From Kiritimatiellia bacterium (GTDB lineage: Bacteria > Verrucomicrobiota > Kiritimatiellia > RFP12 > UBA1067), in assembly GCA_017395505.1 (NCBI GenBank), contig JAFPUH010000035.1, forward strand, positions 1 through 46,578: a stretch of 46,578 nucleotides of DNA, written 5' to 3'. The position numbers and the translations under genes were made by a program. The notes under the pieces are model-generated. The model ran no database searches. It worked only from the letters and a program-made list of their open reading frames with translations, and was not told where the DNA came from. Of the stretch, positions 11,001-18,655 are shown piece after piece. Each line of letters begins with the position of its first letter. The stretch's first letter is position 1.

Positions 11001-14000
11001 ATCCGGCAGCGAAGCATCAAGAAGCGAATTAGCCATCGAGAAGCCGCCCGCAATCGCATTCGGGAATACGGAAGGTATGTTGTTTGTAGGCGAAATATTC
11101 CGTATCAGGTAATTGTAAGTTATTCCACTTGTGCCAGTCATGTTTGGCAGAGGAAGTCTGCTATTGGCCTTCAAGATTCCGACGCCATTCAGGACTAGGT
11201 CTTTATAAGGATACTGCGGCGTGTCCTCTTCGGTTGCGCCGATTGCGAGAGTCTCAACCTCTTTCCCGGACCACTTCACATCCTTCGACCAATATGCCGG
11301 CTCATCGTCCACAAACGCCCAAGTGCCGCCATAATCGCCGTAGTTGTATCCAATCTTGATGGTGTGGCGTCCGGAAGTGAGCGTCACGGAGTTCGTGATA
11401 TTATCCTTGTGATAATTGCCGTTATAAAAAATATCGAGAACACCATCGGCTCGCTGGACGCAACGCAACACATTGTTGTCCCTGATCGTCCAGGAGCATA
11501 TCGTTCGCTCTGTTTCGCTTGAGGTTTCAGGGAGCGTTACATCAAGCGTGAATGCGACGGCAGTGTCGTTTATTTCCTCCACCAAAACAGGTCTTGAGAC
11601 AATCGTTACAGAATCGGAACTTGTCACGGCGTCTTCGGGAATTTCAGCGTCGAGGGAATCATCAACGCCCACGACAATTACCGGCGGCGTCGCTTCTGCG
11701 GACATGACGACAGTCGCGCAGAGAGTATTGCCGTTTTTGGCGATTAGCCAGTCCAAGCCCTCAGCAAGTGCTGGCAGAGATGTCTTTTTGACTTTCACTA
11801 TCCCCGAAAAGCCGTCGGATGCGGTTATGAGCGGATATGAGGAGCCATATGAGAGGTCGGCCGCACCAGAAAGTTTGATGACCACGCCTGCGACATTGAC
11901 CGAGTTCGATACGGCGAGAGGAGCGGTAGCGGACGCAGGTAAGTCGAGTATTGCGCCAGTCGCAAGCTCAAGTTTTGGAATGGCCAGCGATTTACCATCT
12001 TCGATTTTCAACGTTGCGCCGCTTGAGACTATCCAGTTAGCACAATTCGTGGTAGAGGAATTGTATGCAATCGTGAATGTGCCAGCATTTATCGTATTCG
12101 TTCCTGTATGGAAAAGTTCGCGCTGGAATCTTGCCTCGCCTTGCCCTTTCTTGATTATACCCTTTTCTTTTTCTGTGCTGATATCCACAGTTAGCGTCTT
12201 GCCGTCGCTGACGGTGAAAGTGGAATCGCCTTCAATGAGGTAGATTCTGGCGCCGCCATTGGCCGTCTTGTCCGCTATCGTTGAATCGTCCGCAGCCGTG
12301 ACATCCACAGTGCGCAACTCATAAGCGCGACCGGTCAAGTTTACATCAACATTTCCGCCATTGAGAACAAGCGGACGGTGAGTTGACTCAAGCTTGTTTA
12401 TTTTCAGCAGTCCGCCCTTGTTTACCGTCACGGGGTTCGGGTTCGAGTATCCCAGCACCCAACCGGGCTCAAGGGACAATATGCCGCCGTTATCAATCCT
12501 CAACGCGCAATTTTGGAGCGTGGCAATGCCGTCGCCGCTGTTGGCACCTTTCGTTACGCTGAACGTGCCGTTCGTGATGGCTAGCGTAGAGCCTGTCGCA
12601 CCCTGCGCAAGATATTTGTTCAGCGTCACGGTATTTCCTTCTCCCGGCGAAAGCACGAGCGTCGATTCGTCGTGCAGCTTCCAGTTGTCGAAGGAATAGT
12701 TCGTCCCCGCGAGGACAGTCTGACCGATTACATGGAGATTAGTTGCGTGGAGAGATTTGTCGGACGTGACTATTTCCATTGGCGTCGTTCCTCCAACGAG
12801 CAAATTCGCCAAGTCGATGTCTCTATCGACCGCAATACTGCCGCCAATGTCGATAATTGCCGTCTTGTCGGCACTCGTATTCCAATAGGACGAATACAGG
12901 ACTTTTCCATCCTGATCATTCCAGTCCCCCCATGCCCATGTGCTTGACTGCGCCTCAAGCCATGCATACTCGCTCAATTCCACAGCGGCAAAATACGTCT
13001 TTTCCGCAACAGTGCCGAGAGTGTTGTCATCTACGACGGCGACGGCCTTGACGGTGACGGAGCCGCTCTTCAATGTCAAAGGCTCCGTGTAGAGGGTGGA
13101 TTCTCGCGTCGGTTCGCTGCCGTCGGTCGTATAGCGGATTTCATAGCCGCCGAGTGTGGAAAGCGTAATGCGGTATGCTTCGCTTCCAGCCGGCGAGAAC
13201 GTCACATCGGAGGGGAGCGGAATCGCCGTCTCGTGCCAAGCAGCGAATGCGGCGCATGTCTCGCGCAACGCGCGTGTGCAGTCGTTGGAAAGCGCCGTGC
13301 CGATCACAGTCCCTTGATATGTGTAGTCCGGCGACGAAAAGTACGGAATCTCGATATAACCAGAATAGTTCTTGTCCTGGTCGTATGCCATGATCGTATG
13401 ATACGGCTTATTGTCGTCCTTGCCCCAGAAGTTGAAGCCGTTGGAGTAGTCGAACGTGCCGGGTTTCGTCCAACCCGCAAGCGTCGGACTGTGCGCTAGC
13501 CCCATGTTGTGGCCGGCTTCGTGAGAGAGCGTGTATTCCAAATCAACTGAACGTATCGCGCAGCACGAATAGCACCAGGCGCGATAGCCTAGCCATGTAT
13601 TATAGGTCGTTCCATGTGTAATATAGCCGATACCCGTTGTGCCGTATGCAGATCCCGTATCAATCATCAGCGAGACGAGGTCCGCGCCGCAAGCCGCACG
13701 CCGCTCTTTGATTGGCCCGTAGGGTCCGTCGCCAGACTCTGCGCCATTCTTGATTATGCCGAGTATCTGATTATCGACGACCGTGTATGTCGTATCCACC
13801 GTCATGACATCTACAAGGCGATACCAGAAGTTGGTGTGAAGTCCCGTATTGACGAGAACGGAGTTCATCTTCGCAACCTGCTGAATCGCAAAATTGGTTA
13901 TGCTCCCGGAATACGACGATTGATTCTCGACCCAGGCGCGGGCGCCGTTGTCGAAAACAAGCATTATATCCACCATAACCGGCGCAGGGGCGACGACGTT

Positions 14001-14513
14001 GTCGTCAAATGGATTGCCTGGGACTGCGCCGAGAAGTTTCTTCGACATCTTGGTTATCGTCGTGGGAGTTTCTTCTTCCTCGAATATCTCTATTTCTGGG
14101 GCTTCCACCTCGATGCATGAGCCGCGTCCCGTATGCGAGAGGTCGATTTCTTCAACGGTGCAGAGGCCGTCTCTGCAGAAAAGACGATAGAGCCTCGCGG
14201 ACGCAATATCGCGAATCTCAATGTCAAATGCGCCATTGTCTCCTGCGCTCAGCGTAGCGACGCGAACACCATCGCCGAGATGTGCGGCGTAGGCTTTTCT
14301 GCCTGCAAAGCCGGGAAGCGCATCGGACACATTCAGCGTAAACACAACATCATCAAATGGCGCGAGGGAGAATGAATCGCCGACCGAAAAGGTTGCCTGA
14401 GCGATGCCGATTTCTTCGGGAGACACCTCCCGCGTACGAAGCACGCCCTCCGCAATTGCAGCAAAAGATGTAATGAGCGCAACTGCAGTCAAAAGCAAGG
14501 TTTTGGGTTTCAT
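5016..14513 (-). CDS. Giant secreted protein: tandem metzincin, chitobiase-like, lamin-tail and CotH domains
   Basis: 3165 aa with an N-terminal signal peptide (about 1-21). Visible order: metzincin-like domain (about 175-440) with HEAGHNMGLAH at residue 331 and Met-turn IMAYD; chitobiase/beta-hexosaminidase C-terminal-like repeat (around 462, IRYTTDGSEPT); beta-strand-rich autotransporter-like repeats and LamG-like segments (about 520-1375); a second metzincin (about 1378-1640) with HENAHNMGCGH at residue 1523 and IMAYD; a second TDGSEPT-type repeat (about 1660); LamG-like segments; lamin-tail domain (about 2090-2190); CotH kinase-like domain (about 2435-2830); second lamin-tail-like segment (about 2860-2960); acidic linker; C-terminal SGFFRLKV tail. 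Both protease active sites are intact. The two protease halves are clearly homologous, implying internal duplication. Probably a cell-surface or exported protease/adhesin. GGAGGG lies 7 nt before ATG 14513. Confidence 0.85.
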   Translation of the reverse strand: MKPKTLLLTAVALITSFAAIAEGVLRTREVSPEEIGIAQATFSVGDSFSLAPFDDVVFTLNVSDALPGFAGRKAYAAHLGDGVRVATLSAGDNGAFDIEIRDIASARLYRLFCRDGLCTVEEIDLSHTGRGSCIEVEAPEIEIFEEEETPTTITKMSKKLLGAVPGNPFDDNVVAPAPVMVDIMLVFDNGARAWVENQSSYSGSITNFAIQQVAKMNSVLVNTGLHTNFWYRLVDVMTVDTTYTVVDNQILGIIKNGAESGDGPYGPIKERRAACGADLVSLMIDTGSAYGTTGIGYITHGTTYNTWLGYRAWCYSCCAIRSVDLEYTLSHEAGHNMGLAHSPTLAGWTKPGTFDYSNGFNFWGKDDNKPYHTIMAYDQDKNYSGYIEIPYFSSPDYTYQGTVIGTALSNDCTRALRETCAAFAAWHETAIPLPSDVTFSPAGSEAYRITLSTLGGYEIRYTTDGSEPTRESTLYTEPLTLKSGSVTVKAVAVVDDNTLGTVAEKTYFAAVELSEYAWLEAQSSTWAWGDWNDQDGKVLYSSYWNTSADKTAIIDIGGSIAVDRDIDLANLLVGGTTPMEIVTSDKSLHATNLHVIGQTVLAGTNYSFDNWKLHDESTLVLSPGEGNTVTLNKYLAQGATGSTLAITNGTFSVTKGANSGDGIATLQNCALRIDNGGILSLEPGWVLGYSNPNPVTVNKGGLLKINKLESTHRPLVLNGGNVDVNLTGRAYELRTVDVTAADDSTIADKTANGGARIYLIEGDSTFTVSDGKTLTVDISTEKEKGIIKKGQGEARFQRELFHTGTNTINAGTFTIAYNSSTTNCANWIVSSGATLKIEDGKSLAIPKLELATGAILDLPASATAPLAVSNSVNVAGVVIKLSGAADLSYGSSYPLITASDGFSGIVKVKKTSLPALAEGLDWLIAKNGNTLCATVVMSAEATPPVIVVGVDDSLDAEIPEDAVTSSDSVTIVSRPVLVEEINDTAVAFTLDVTLPETSSETERTICSWTIRDNNVLRCVQRADGVLDIFYNGNYHKDNITNSVTLTSGRHTIKIGYNYGDYGGTWAFVDDEPAYWSKDVKWSGKEVETLAIGATEEDTPQYPYKDLVLNGVGILKANSRLPLPNMTGTSGITYNYLIRNISPTNNIPSVFPNAIAGGFSMANSLLDASLPDTADSITVSIVASFPADKAGCLMGIWTLDTSKGSYITGQIDYSGDGAFTFSRNGYVNVGYYTLVNTPDATVDTPHLYTFKYLIDEGFEFYQDGSLILTATWGFVDKGYKVANRIDFGRGPWNKLTTGYDDNPNPISGFKVYASHIELGSDDRSVSEAAVMESLNFDSAYDAMTIAEKLAYLPANQTADGVAAPAEVPEEDLDPEPPATPATIDILVGYDNGAQAYVANKGVTLEKFAQEQIKKMNDVLVTNKLDRFYSYRLAGVCRVDATYSTVESVSANLVSGAGPLVTLRSARELCGADTVTLLVKASGGATLGDSIPLSHSTDVASRHDCAFSVCSISAVDTGAQHTMIHENAHNMGCGHARQQSAVNSPFEYGRGYYFMDGQTKRHTIMAYDVDGTGVYAHPSPYFSTTSKEFGFALGDSTNNNARVLKETCSEVAKWRESVVPGEDDVRAFDENGNEILSDCFFNGSLKVTVEAPVEGAELYYTFDGSEPTLDGATWHQTSPFTFNFTINRNLKIAYKSGETLSPVRTIRFTKTDNVPTNGLWQTCLKYPWTVEGDTIRSYNQTDYTYQCTTPLKATVVGPKRLSFSHKSYFGGATLGGDNYSHFDVLLDDSPVLAQTECTNDWTAAAIDIPDGTHEVTFVFSQRFAMNNPSDYKDLTPEADDAVWLKDIALEDVQTLECKHSSTSDDVSWVFPSSFEANAIGGHLGGIEVGSKGVVETLNFSTNAVVLSILAELPENGEGALMGLVDVRDTSRHPVYAYANGDGTVVIYFDDKVKTKSSKKSDMLDLSGLHVWTLAYDAESGARLYMDGEEVASDAGIMWTGVNNLYKPAEYVAFGCDCDNLYPLEGMKIYAVHSDFGSGSQIFDAVSSSVYNVLSLFSCLSDYTGETQEMKLALLSLYNELGYIPSKDNPATTAVLRISEIMPKPTDAQNRGALEGMDVNGLESGWVEVENTSDQWADLADYRFIRVNRGKKTDPAGFGNFPSRLVPPRSRAIFYTSERYSNSKSQKDSAFENGKFKGKPEIFKDYGNILVWGDKVNPKKSPFVRLYYMPNAATTNVVDTVVIPSDLPEGWSIIVGDAAEGEGTRRWMCPTPTRGRANTSTDRLKRIGPNAGPLYEISSLQKTDVANEFARPVPPAKPGEDYAITLPINPVMNPNGTFSPRTKDKIESIKLVYRKDLDDATLTTNVVTMTTKSTDKKAWGDQYTAAIPASYLPAAGHLIQWKVLITDGEGVEWTSPSFNNPDDGYEWYGTIVEAPELESATLPTWHMFAGRESLEQMDVDASDYTLANNARVAIYDSSTSNYYDYVRIDLRGNTSKNFTKKSHGLRFAKSHPLTMTDVVTGETIEGIRKTSLISEFADPSYMRQMIAFWLWRKMGNLVPFDFPVRCNLNGEFYQLAFNSERFTDELIEDVYGLDKFGYSYKNVGTMSAKGTTAGGIEKKTPDDENENDLSVLNDGLITPLNDNSTDLDKFVVEKFNLPAWINYLASARITQEMDDVWANVCAYYDDAEMKEGSRGTGTWMPLGYDFNLSFGQWYYNDVGGTRFGLMSNQDWFKSHPLYGGTAILCHKDETSSTTVGLAGNSGFEAIYQSAKFRRLYLRRLRTLMDQELKAPGTREGATPFMFEMRKLANLMRDDARLDGVWRQNDTKHTDSAIDVWGDNRPEDMDAGIDDIWENYVVPRRQHLYVTHSITNASWAVGYASDKNAGIPEAQSPFEALAVNITVDYSNLDHGVIVISNGNDEVVDMSGWTLKTGTEKKEAWTLPAGTVCDSNDCIYVVADRRKYISDHADKLTDQVIVGNATFGTAIPEEPLTYPETETSSGTVSISEEPVVFSAANDDEAAAWVESLTPQLTEEQIADKLTADKFTVVAKEVPGEPGKYQAVVDLNPVTVEKPKVDTSLEEPVEIEEDTEDPDKKKVSVSISNAIKGLWYGYEVSDELGEAADFANDVDSFERATGSAHKVKGSPRDKSKTSGFFRLKVLPAKPSKTSE

Positions 14514-14540
14514 ATCTGGCCCTCCAATCTTTGAGTAAAC

Positions 14541-14549
14541 ATTATACCA
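14541..14549 (-). promoter_or_regulatory. Extended -10 promoter of the giant protein gene
   Basis: Minus strand TGGTATAAT. The predicted start leaves a leader of about 20 nt that contains GGAGGG before the ATG at 14513. No clear -35 is visible. Confidence 0.7.
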
Positions 14550-14582
14550 TATTTTTCGCCCCTGTGCGGGGAATGGAGAGGA

Positions 14583-14709
14583 TTTATGATTTTCGATTTA
14601 CGATTTTCAAATACGTGGGGGCAGACCCCCAACTCGCTATGCGTTTTACGGACTTTGCTGCGATTTCGCACGGATATGGAATTTTGCCGGTTCATTCGCT
14701 GGGTCTGCC
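14583..14709. repeat. Possible REP/MITE-like non-coding element
   Basis: This AT-rich stretch has a near-repeated GATTTTCGATTTACGATTTTC-like block (14589-14609). A GGGGG-CAGA-CCCCC hairpin follows (14617-14630). Inverted arms GGCAGACCC (14620-14628) and GGGTCTGCC (14701-14709) enclose about 72 bp. No gene is supported in it. The inverted arms suggest a small dispersed element, but a second copy was not seen in this window. Confidence 0.35.
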
Positions 14710-14750
14710 TCTGCGGAAATAAACCTAGAAATGCCGTTTCCACATTCGTA

Positions 14751-14784
14751 CCAAACAAAACGGGACGTGGCAACCACGTCCCGT
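14751..14784 (-). terminator. Intrinsic terminator of the fba-purM unit
   Basis: Minus strand hairpin with 11-bp arms (ACGGGACGTGG / CCACGTCCCGT, 14760-14784) and a 3-nt loop, followed by TTTGTTTGG. It lies about 30 bp after the purM stop codon. Confidence 0.88.
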
Positions 14785-14816
14785 CAGTTCAGTCATCTTG
14801 AATCAAGTCTCTCGGA

Positions 14817-15860
14817 TCAGTTCTTGTAGGTGACGACGCCCTTGCCCTTGCGGATGACGCCAATCACGCTATAGCGCTGATGCTGGGCCTTCAGGATGTT
14901 CGTCGCCTTCTCAAGCTGGTTCTTCGGGATGATGAGAACAAATCCGATGCCCATGTTGAAGACGCGATACATCTCGTCGCGGTCGATCTTGCCCTGACGC
15001 TCAATGAAGTTGAAGATCGTCGGGACCTCCCATGTAGAGCGGTCAATCTCGGCATTGACGGCCTTCGGCAGGACGCGTGGAATGTTATCCACAAATCCGC
15101 CGCCCGTGATGTGGGCCATGCCGTTGATCTTTACCTTGCGCTCCATGAGCTTGGCGACAGGCTTCAGGAAGCTCTTGTGAACAGCCAGAAGCGCTTCGCC
15201 GAACGTCTGGTTCGTGCCGGGCAGCTTGTCCTTCCATGAATAGCCGCAAAGGTCGAAGATGACCTTGCGCGCCAGCGAGAAGCCGTTCGTCTGAAGCCCA
15301 CCCGAAGGCAGGCCGATGATCACGTCTCCAGCGCGGATGGACTTGCCGGTTATGAGATCCTTCTTCGCAACGTGGCCGACAATCGTGCCGACAAGGTCAT
15401 ACTCGCCCACAGGATACAGACCGGGCATCTCGGCGGTTTCGCCGCCGAGAAGCGCCATCTTGTTCTCCTTGCAGGCTTTGCAGAGACCCGAGACGACCGC
15501 CTGGAACTGCTTGGCATCGAACTTGGCAGCGCCGACGTAATCCATGAAGAACAGGGGCTTCGCGCCCTGGACCAGGATGTCGTTCACGCAGTGGTTGACG
15601 ATGTCCTGCCCGACCGTGTCGTGCTTGTTCATCATCGCAGCCACCTTGAGCTTCGTGCCGACGCCGTCAGTGGAGGCGACAAGAATCTGTTCACGACCGG
15701 ACGGAACCTTGTGCAGCCCGCCGAAAGAGCCTATTCCGCCAAGGGTCAGCTGAGTCTTGGTGCTCGCAACCATCGATTTGATGGAGTTGAGCGCCGTCAT
15801 CTTGTTGTCGATGTTTACACCCGCCTTGGCGTATGCGGAAGTGGTCTTTTCGTTGGCCAT
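14817..15860 (-). CDS. purM: Phosphoribosylformylglycinamidine cyclo-ligase (AIR synthase)
   Basis: 347 aa, the normal length for PurM. It closes the imidazole ring of FGAM to AIR in purine synthesis, using ATP. Diagnostic segments: STDGVGTKLKVA near residue 65, GQDIVNHCVNDILVQGAKPLFFMDY, GGETAEMPG, and IGLPSGGLQTNGFSLAR. It starts 7 nt after the fba stop with no strong Shine-Dalgarno sequence, so it is probably read by coupling to fba. A strong terminator follows. purL and purD are elsewhere in the window in separate operons. Confidence 0.97.
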   Translation of the reverse strand: MANEKTTSAYAKAGVNIDNKMTALNSIKSMVASTKTQLTLGGIGSFGGLHKVPSGREQILVASTDGVGTKLKVAAMMNKHDTVGQDIVNHCVNDILVQGAKPLFFMDYVGAAKFDAKQFQAVVSGLCKACKENKMALLGGETAEMPGLYPVGEYDLVGTIVGHVAKKDLITGKSIRAGDVIIGLPSGGLQTNGFSLARKVIFDLCGYSWKDKLPGTNQTFGEALLAVHKSFLKPVAKLMERKVKINGMAHITGGGFVDNIPRVLPKAVNAEIDRSTWEVPTIFNFIERQGKIDRDEMYRVFNMGIGFVLIIPKNQLEKATNILKAQHQRYSVIGVIRKGKGVVTYKN

Positions 15861-15867
15861 GCTGAAC

Positions 15868-16866
15868 TTAGAGCTTGTCGTTGGAACCCAAGACCTTCAT
15901 GATCTTGTGGATGTACATCTTCTTCATATTATCGCGCGCAGGGGTGAGGTACTGGCGCGGATCGAAATGGTCCGGATGCTCGGCGAAGTGCTGACGGATC
16001 GCGGCAGTCATCGCGAGACGGGAGTCGCTGTCGATGTTGATCTTGCAGACGGCGCTCTTCGCGGCTTTGCGGAGCTGGCTCTCGGGAATGCCGACAGCGT
16101 CAGGAAGCTTGCCGCCGAACTTGTTGATCGTATCGACCTCGTCCTGCGGGACGCTGGAGGAGCCGTGAAGAACGATCGGGAAGCCGGGGAGCTTCTTCTC
16201 GATGGCCTTGAGAACATCGAATGCGAGCGGCGGCGGAACGAGCTTGCCCGTCTTGGGATCGCGCGTGCACTGCTCAGGCTTGAACTTGTAGGCGCCGTGG
16301 CTGGTGCCGATCGAAATCGCGAGCGAGTCGCAACCGGTCTTGGTCACGAAATCGATAACCTCCTCAGGCTTCGTGTAGTGGCTGACTTCGCTGGCGACCT
16401 CGTCTTCAACGCCGGCGAGAACACCGAGCTCCGCCTCGACCGTGACGTCGTGCTTGTGGGCGTAGGCGACAACCTTCTTCGTGAGCTTCACGTTCTCGTC
16501 GTAGGGGAGCGACGAGCCGTCGATCATGACGGACGAAAAACCGGTGTCTATGCAGCTCTTGCAGGTCTCGAACGTATCGCCGTGGTCGAGGTGAAGAACG
16601 ATCTGGGGCTTCTTGCAGCCAAGCTCCTTGGCGTATTCGACAGCGCCCTGGGCCATGTAGCGGAGAATCGTGGGGTTGGCGTACTTGCGGGCACCCTTGG
16701 AGACCTGCATGATCACGGGAGACTTCGTCTCGACCGCTGCCTGGACGATGGCCTGCATCTGCTCCATTGTGTTGAAGTTGAACGCCGGGATCGCGTAGCC
16801 GCCCTTGACGGCCTTTGCGAACATCTTCTTGGTGTTGACGAGTCCGAGTTCCTTGTAACTGGTCAT
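15868..16866 (-). CDS. fba: Class II fructose-bisphosphate aldolase
   Basis: 332 aa. A zinc-dependent aldolase that interconverts fructose-1,6-bisphosphate with DHAP and glyceraldehyde-3-phosphate. Markers are PAFNFNTMEQMQAI near the N-terminus, the VLHLDHGD zinc/catalytic motif (about residue 82), SVMIDGSSLPYDENV, VEAELGVLAGVEDE, IGTSHGAYKF and VLHGSSSVPQ. The ATG at 16866 has only a weak ribosome site. The gene lies 74 bp downstream of tRNA-Val with no promoter visible between, so both may share the tRNA promoter. purM follows within 7 nt. Confidence 0.96.
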   Translation of the reverse strand: MTSYKELGLVNTKKMFAKAVKGGYAIPAFNFNTMEQMQAIVQAAVETKSPVIMQVSKGARKYANPTILRYMAQGAVEYAKELGCKKPQIVLHLDHGDTFETCKSCIDTGFSSVMIDGSSLPYDENVKLTKKVVAYAHKHDVTVEAELGVLAGVEDEVASEVSHYTKPEEVIDFVTKTGCDSLAISIGTSHGAYKFKPEQCTRDPKTGKLVPPPLAFDVLKAIEKKLPGFPIVLHGSSSVPQDEVDTINKFGGKLPDAVGIPESQLRKAAKSAVCKINIDSDSRLAMTAAIRQHFAEHPDHFDPRQYLTPARDNMKKMYIHKIMKVLGSNDKL

Positions 16867-16888
16867 TTGTTTGCGCTTTCGATTAACT

Positions 16889-16926
16889 CTGCGCCGCCGT
16901 CTTGACCACCCCTCGCCGCGGCGCAG
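16889..16926 (-). other. Hairpin between tRNA-Val and fba
   Basis: CTGCGCCGC (16889-16897) pairs with GCGGCGCAG (16918-16926), giving a 9-bp GC-rich stem. No T-run follows on the minus strand, so it is not a convincing terminator. It may act as a processing or stability element separating the tRNA from the fba message. Confidence 0.5.
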
Positions 16927-16940
16927 CCGGAGGCGAAGTC

Positions 16941-17017
16941 TGGTGGGCTATAGTGGATTCGGACCACTGACCTCTTCCATGTCAAGGAAGCGCTCTAACC
17001 AACTGAGCTAATAGCCC
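16941..17017 (-). tRNA. tRNA-Val (anticodon GAC)
   Basis: 77 nt including an encoded CCA. Acceptor GGGCTAT pairs with ATAGCCC. D-arm GCTC..GAGC, anticodon stem CTTCC/GGAAG with loop TTGACAT (GAC at 16981-16983), and T-arm AGTGG-TCCGAAT-CCACT all close. An extended -10 promoter ends about 14 nt upstream of the 5' end. Confidence 0.97.
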
Positions 17018-17030
17018 TAAAGTGGTGCGT

Positions 17031-17039
17031 ATTATACCA
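17031..17039 (-). promoter_or_regulatory. Promoter of tRNA-Val (and probably fba-purM)
   Basis: Minus strand TGGTATAAT with TATAAT at 17031-17036. Predicted +1 is near 17024, leaving a leader of about 7 nt before the tRNA. No other promoter is visible before fba. Confidence 0.75.
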
Positions 17040-17080
17040 TAACCTCTCCGCCGCAGTCAATGGGGTATTTTAAAAAACTT

Positions 17081-18655
17081 TCAATGCGGCCTGGGTTCGT
17101 AGGTCTCGGCGTTTCTCGCGTTCTTCCAGAACTTCAGGAAGTCCGCCGAAATGTCGCGGTCCGCGACAGGTTCCCAGGCCCGTTCATTCGCCTCTTCCGG
17201 CGAAAGACCCTCTTCGATCCCCTTCAGGTACGCAGGGACGACCTCCCTGTACGCCTCAAACCCCTTTACCTTGTGCACCCCCTTCGAAAGAAAATAGCAG
17301 AGAGCCCAGCCGGCCACATAATGGTCGTTCACATCGCCGCTGTAATAGTCGTCCCTGGACATTCTGATTATTTTGCGGATGGTCGCCGCGATCCTTTCGG
17401 GATTTCTCTTCACCCAATCGGCGCGGTTTCCTGCGCAGAGTACGCGAACCTCTCCGCTGCCGGGGTTGTAGCGCACGTTCTCGAAGAGCGTGGCGTGGCC
17501 CTCGTTGAACCACGTCATGTGCGATACGCCGCCCGTAGCATAGTAGAGATACTGGTGAAACGCCTCGTGCCGCATCGTCTCAAGCGTGGTGCCTTTGTCT
17601 TCGCGATACTCCACAAGCAGCTCCTCGCGCGACGGAGCCCAAAGGCCGACGCTCTCCATGAGCGTCGCGGAATCGGCCGAGAACGTCGAGAGGTACTTGC
17701 GATACTCTTCATGGTCCGAAAACACCCTCACGACTCCCGTGCCGACAGGCTTCGTGGCCGGCACGTACCTCTCGTACGCCTTGCGCATGGCGCTCATCGT
17801 GCGCTGCGTATCGCGTATGAAGGCCTCGCCCTTGCTCCTGGTCATGTTCGTCAGGAAGATGTAGTCCTCGTTTTCGCTCCACCACCAGCCGCCTCCGCCC
17901 GAAATCGCGCGCTTGGCATCCTCTCTGCGGGGGTCGTCGCCATATTCGGACGATTTGGCGTCAGTCTTGACGGACTTTTCGACCGTGACTCCCTTCAGAA
18001 ACGTCGAAAGCAGCGTCTTGCCCTCCTTCGGCGAAATCGGCTCTGCAAGGCGAAACTCCACCCAGTTCCAAGGACCTTGGCCGCCGTTCTTGGTGCGCAT
18101 GCGGAACACTGCTGCGATGCGGCTCGGGTCTCCCGTCTCGACCTGTCGCGCGGCCGATATCGCCGCCCCGGCCTGAATCTGCGTCAAGGACGTCGTGTCG
18201 ACTTCCAATTCCGCAAAATCGCGTATCCATCCGTAGAGCTTGTCCTTGGCGGACTCCGAAAACTCCGCCTCGCCGGCCTTTATTGAGGCGGATATCTTGT
18301 CGCGCTCTGCATATTCGCCAAGACTTTCGGGCAGCAGCGCGGAGGGTCTTGCGAGAATCAGCACATCGCCCGCCTTGTTGCGCCACACGCCGCCTCGCTG
18401 GCTCATCAGCCATATCTCGCGTGTGTTGAAGCACGTGACCTTTCGTGTCTCGCCGCCTTTTGTAAAGGTGTAGTAGCGCTGGCTTGGCGTCGCCGCCGGA
18501 ACCGCCTCGGCCCGCACGAACACCTTGACGTTGAGGCCTAGGGCGGACACGCTTTCGCCGTGGTTGGCGAGCTGCGGCACGGCAGCAACAGCCGTCCGCG
18601 AAGCAAGCACGGCGGCAAGAAGCGCAAAAACGCAGCCATGTGTACGCATGTTCAT
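17081..18655 (-). CDS. DUF1570-type secreted putative metallopeptidase
   Basis: 524 aa from ATG 18653-18655. A signal peptide is seen ([20 protein letters not shown], cleavage after TAVAA). The C-terminal half carries MRHEAFHQ at about residue 363, an HExxH zinc motif, and about 23 residues later FNEGHA, where the glutamate is the expected third ligand as in gluzincin/peptidase-MA-like families. Substrate is unknown. A longer frame begins at 18703, but the internal ATG gives a classical ATGA overlap with the upstream epmA stop and places the signal peptide at the N-terminus. It is the last gene of the purL operon. It ends near the tRNA-Val promoter without a clear terminator. Confidence 0.75.
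   Translation of the reverse strand: MNMRTHGCVFALLAAVLASRTAVAAVPQLANHGESVSALGLNVKVFVRAEAVPAATPSQRYYTFTKGGETRKVTCFNTREIWLMSQRGGVWRNKAGDVLILARPSALLPESLGEYAERDKISASIKAGEAEFSESAKDKLYGWIRDFAELEVDTTSLTQIQAGAAISAARQVETGDPSRIAAVFRMRTKNGGQGPWNWVEFRLAEPISPKEGKTLLSTFLKGVTVEKSVKTDAKSSEYGDDPRREDAKRAISGGGGWWWSENEDYIFLTNMTRSKGEAFIRDTQRTMSAMRKAYERYVPATKPVGTGVVRVFSDHEEYRKYLSTFSADSATLMESVGLWAPSREELLVEYREDKGTTLETMRHEAFHQYLYYATGGVSHMTWFNEGHATLFENVRYNPGSGEVRVLCAGNRADWVKRNPERIAATIRKIIRMSRDDYYSGDVNDHYVAGWALCYFLSKGVHKVKGFEAYREVVPAYLKGIEEGLSPEEANERAWEPVADRDISADFLKFWKNARNAETYEPRPH

Noticed and set aside
9495..11198. 567-codon plus-strand frame inside the giant gene
   Set aside because: Arg-rich, low-complexity antisense translation without motifs.
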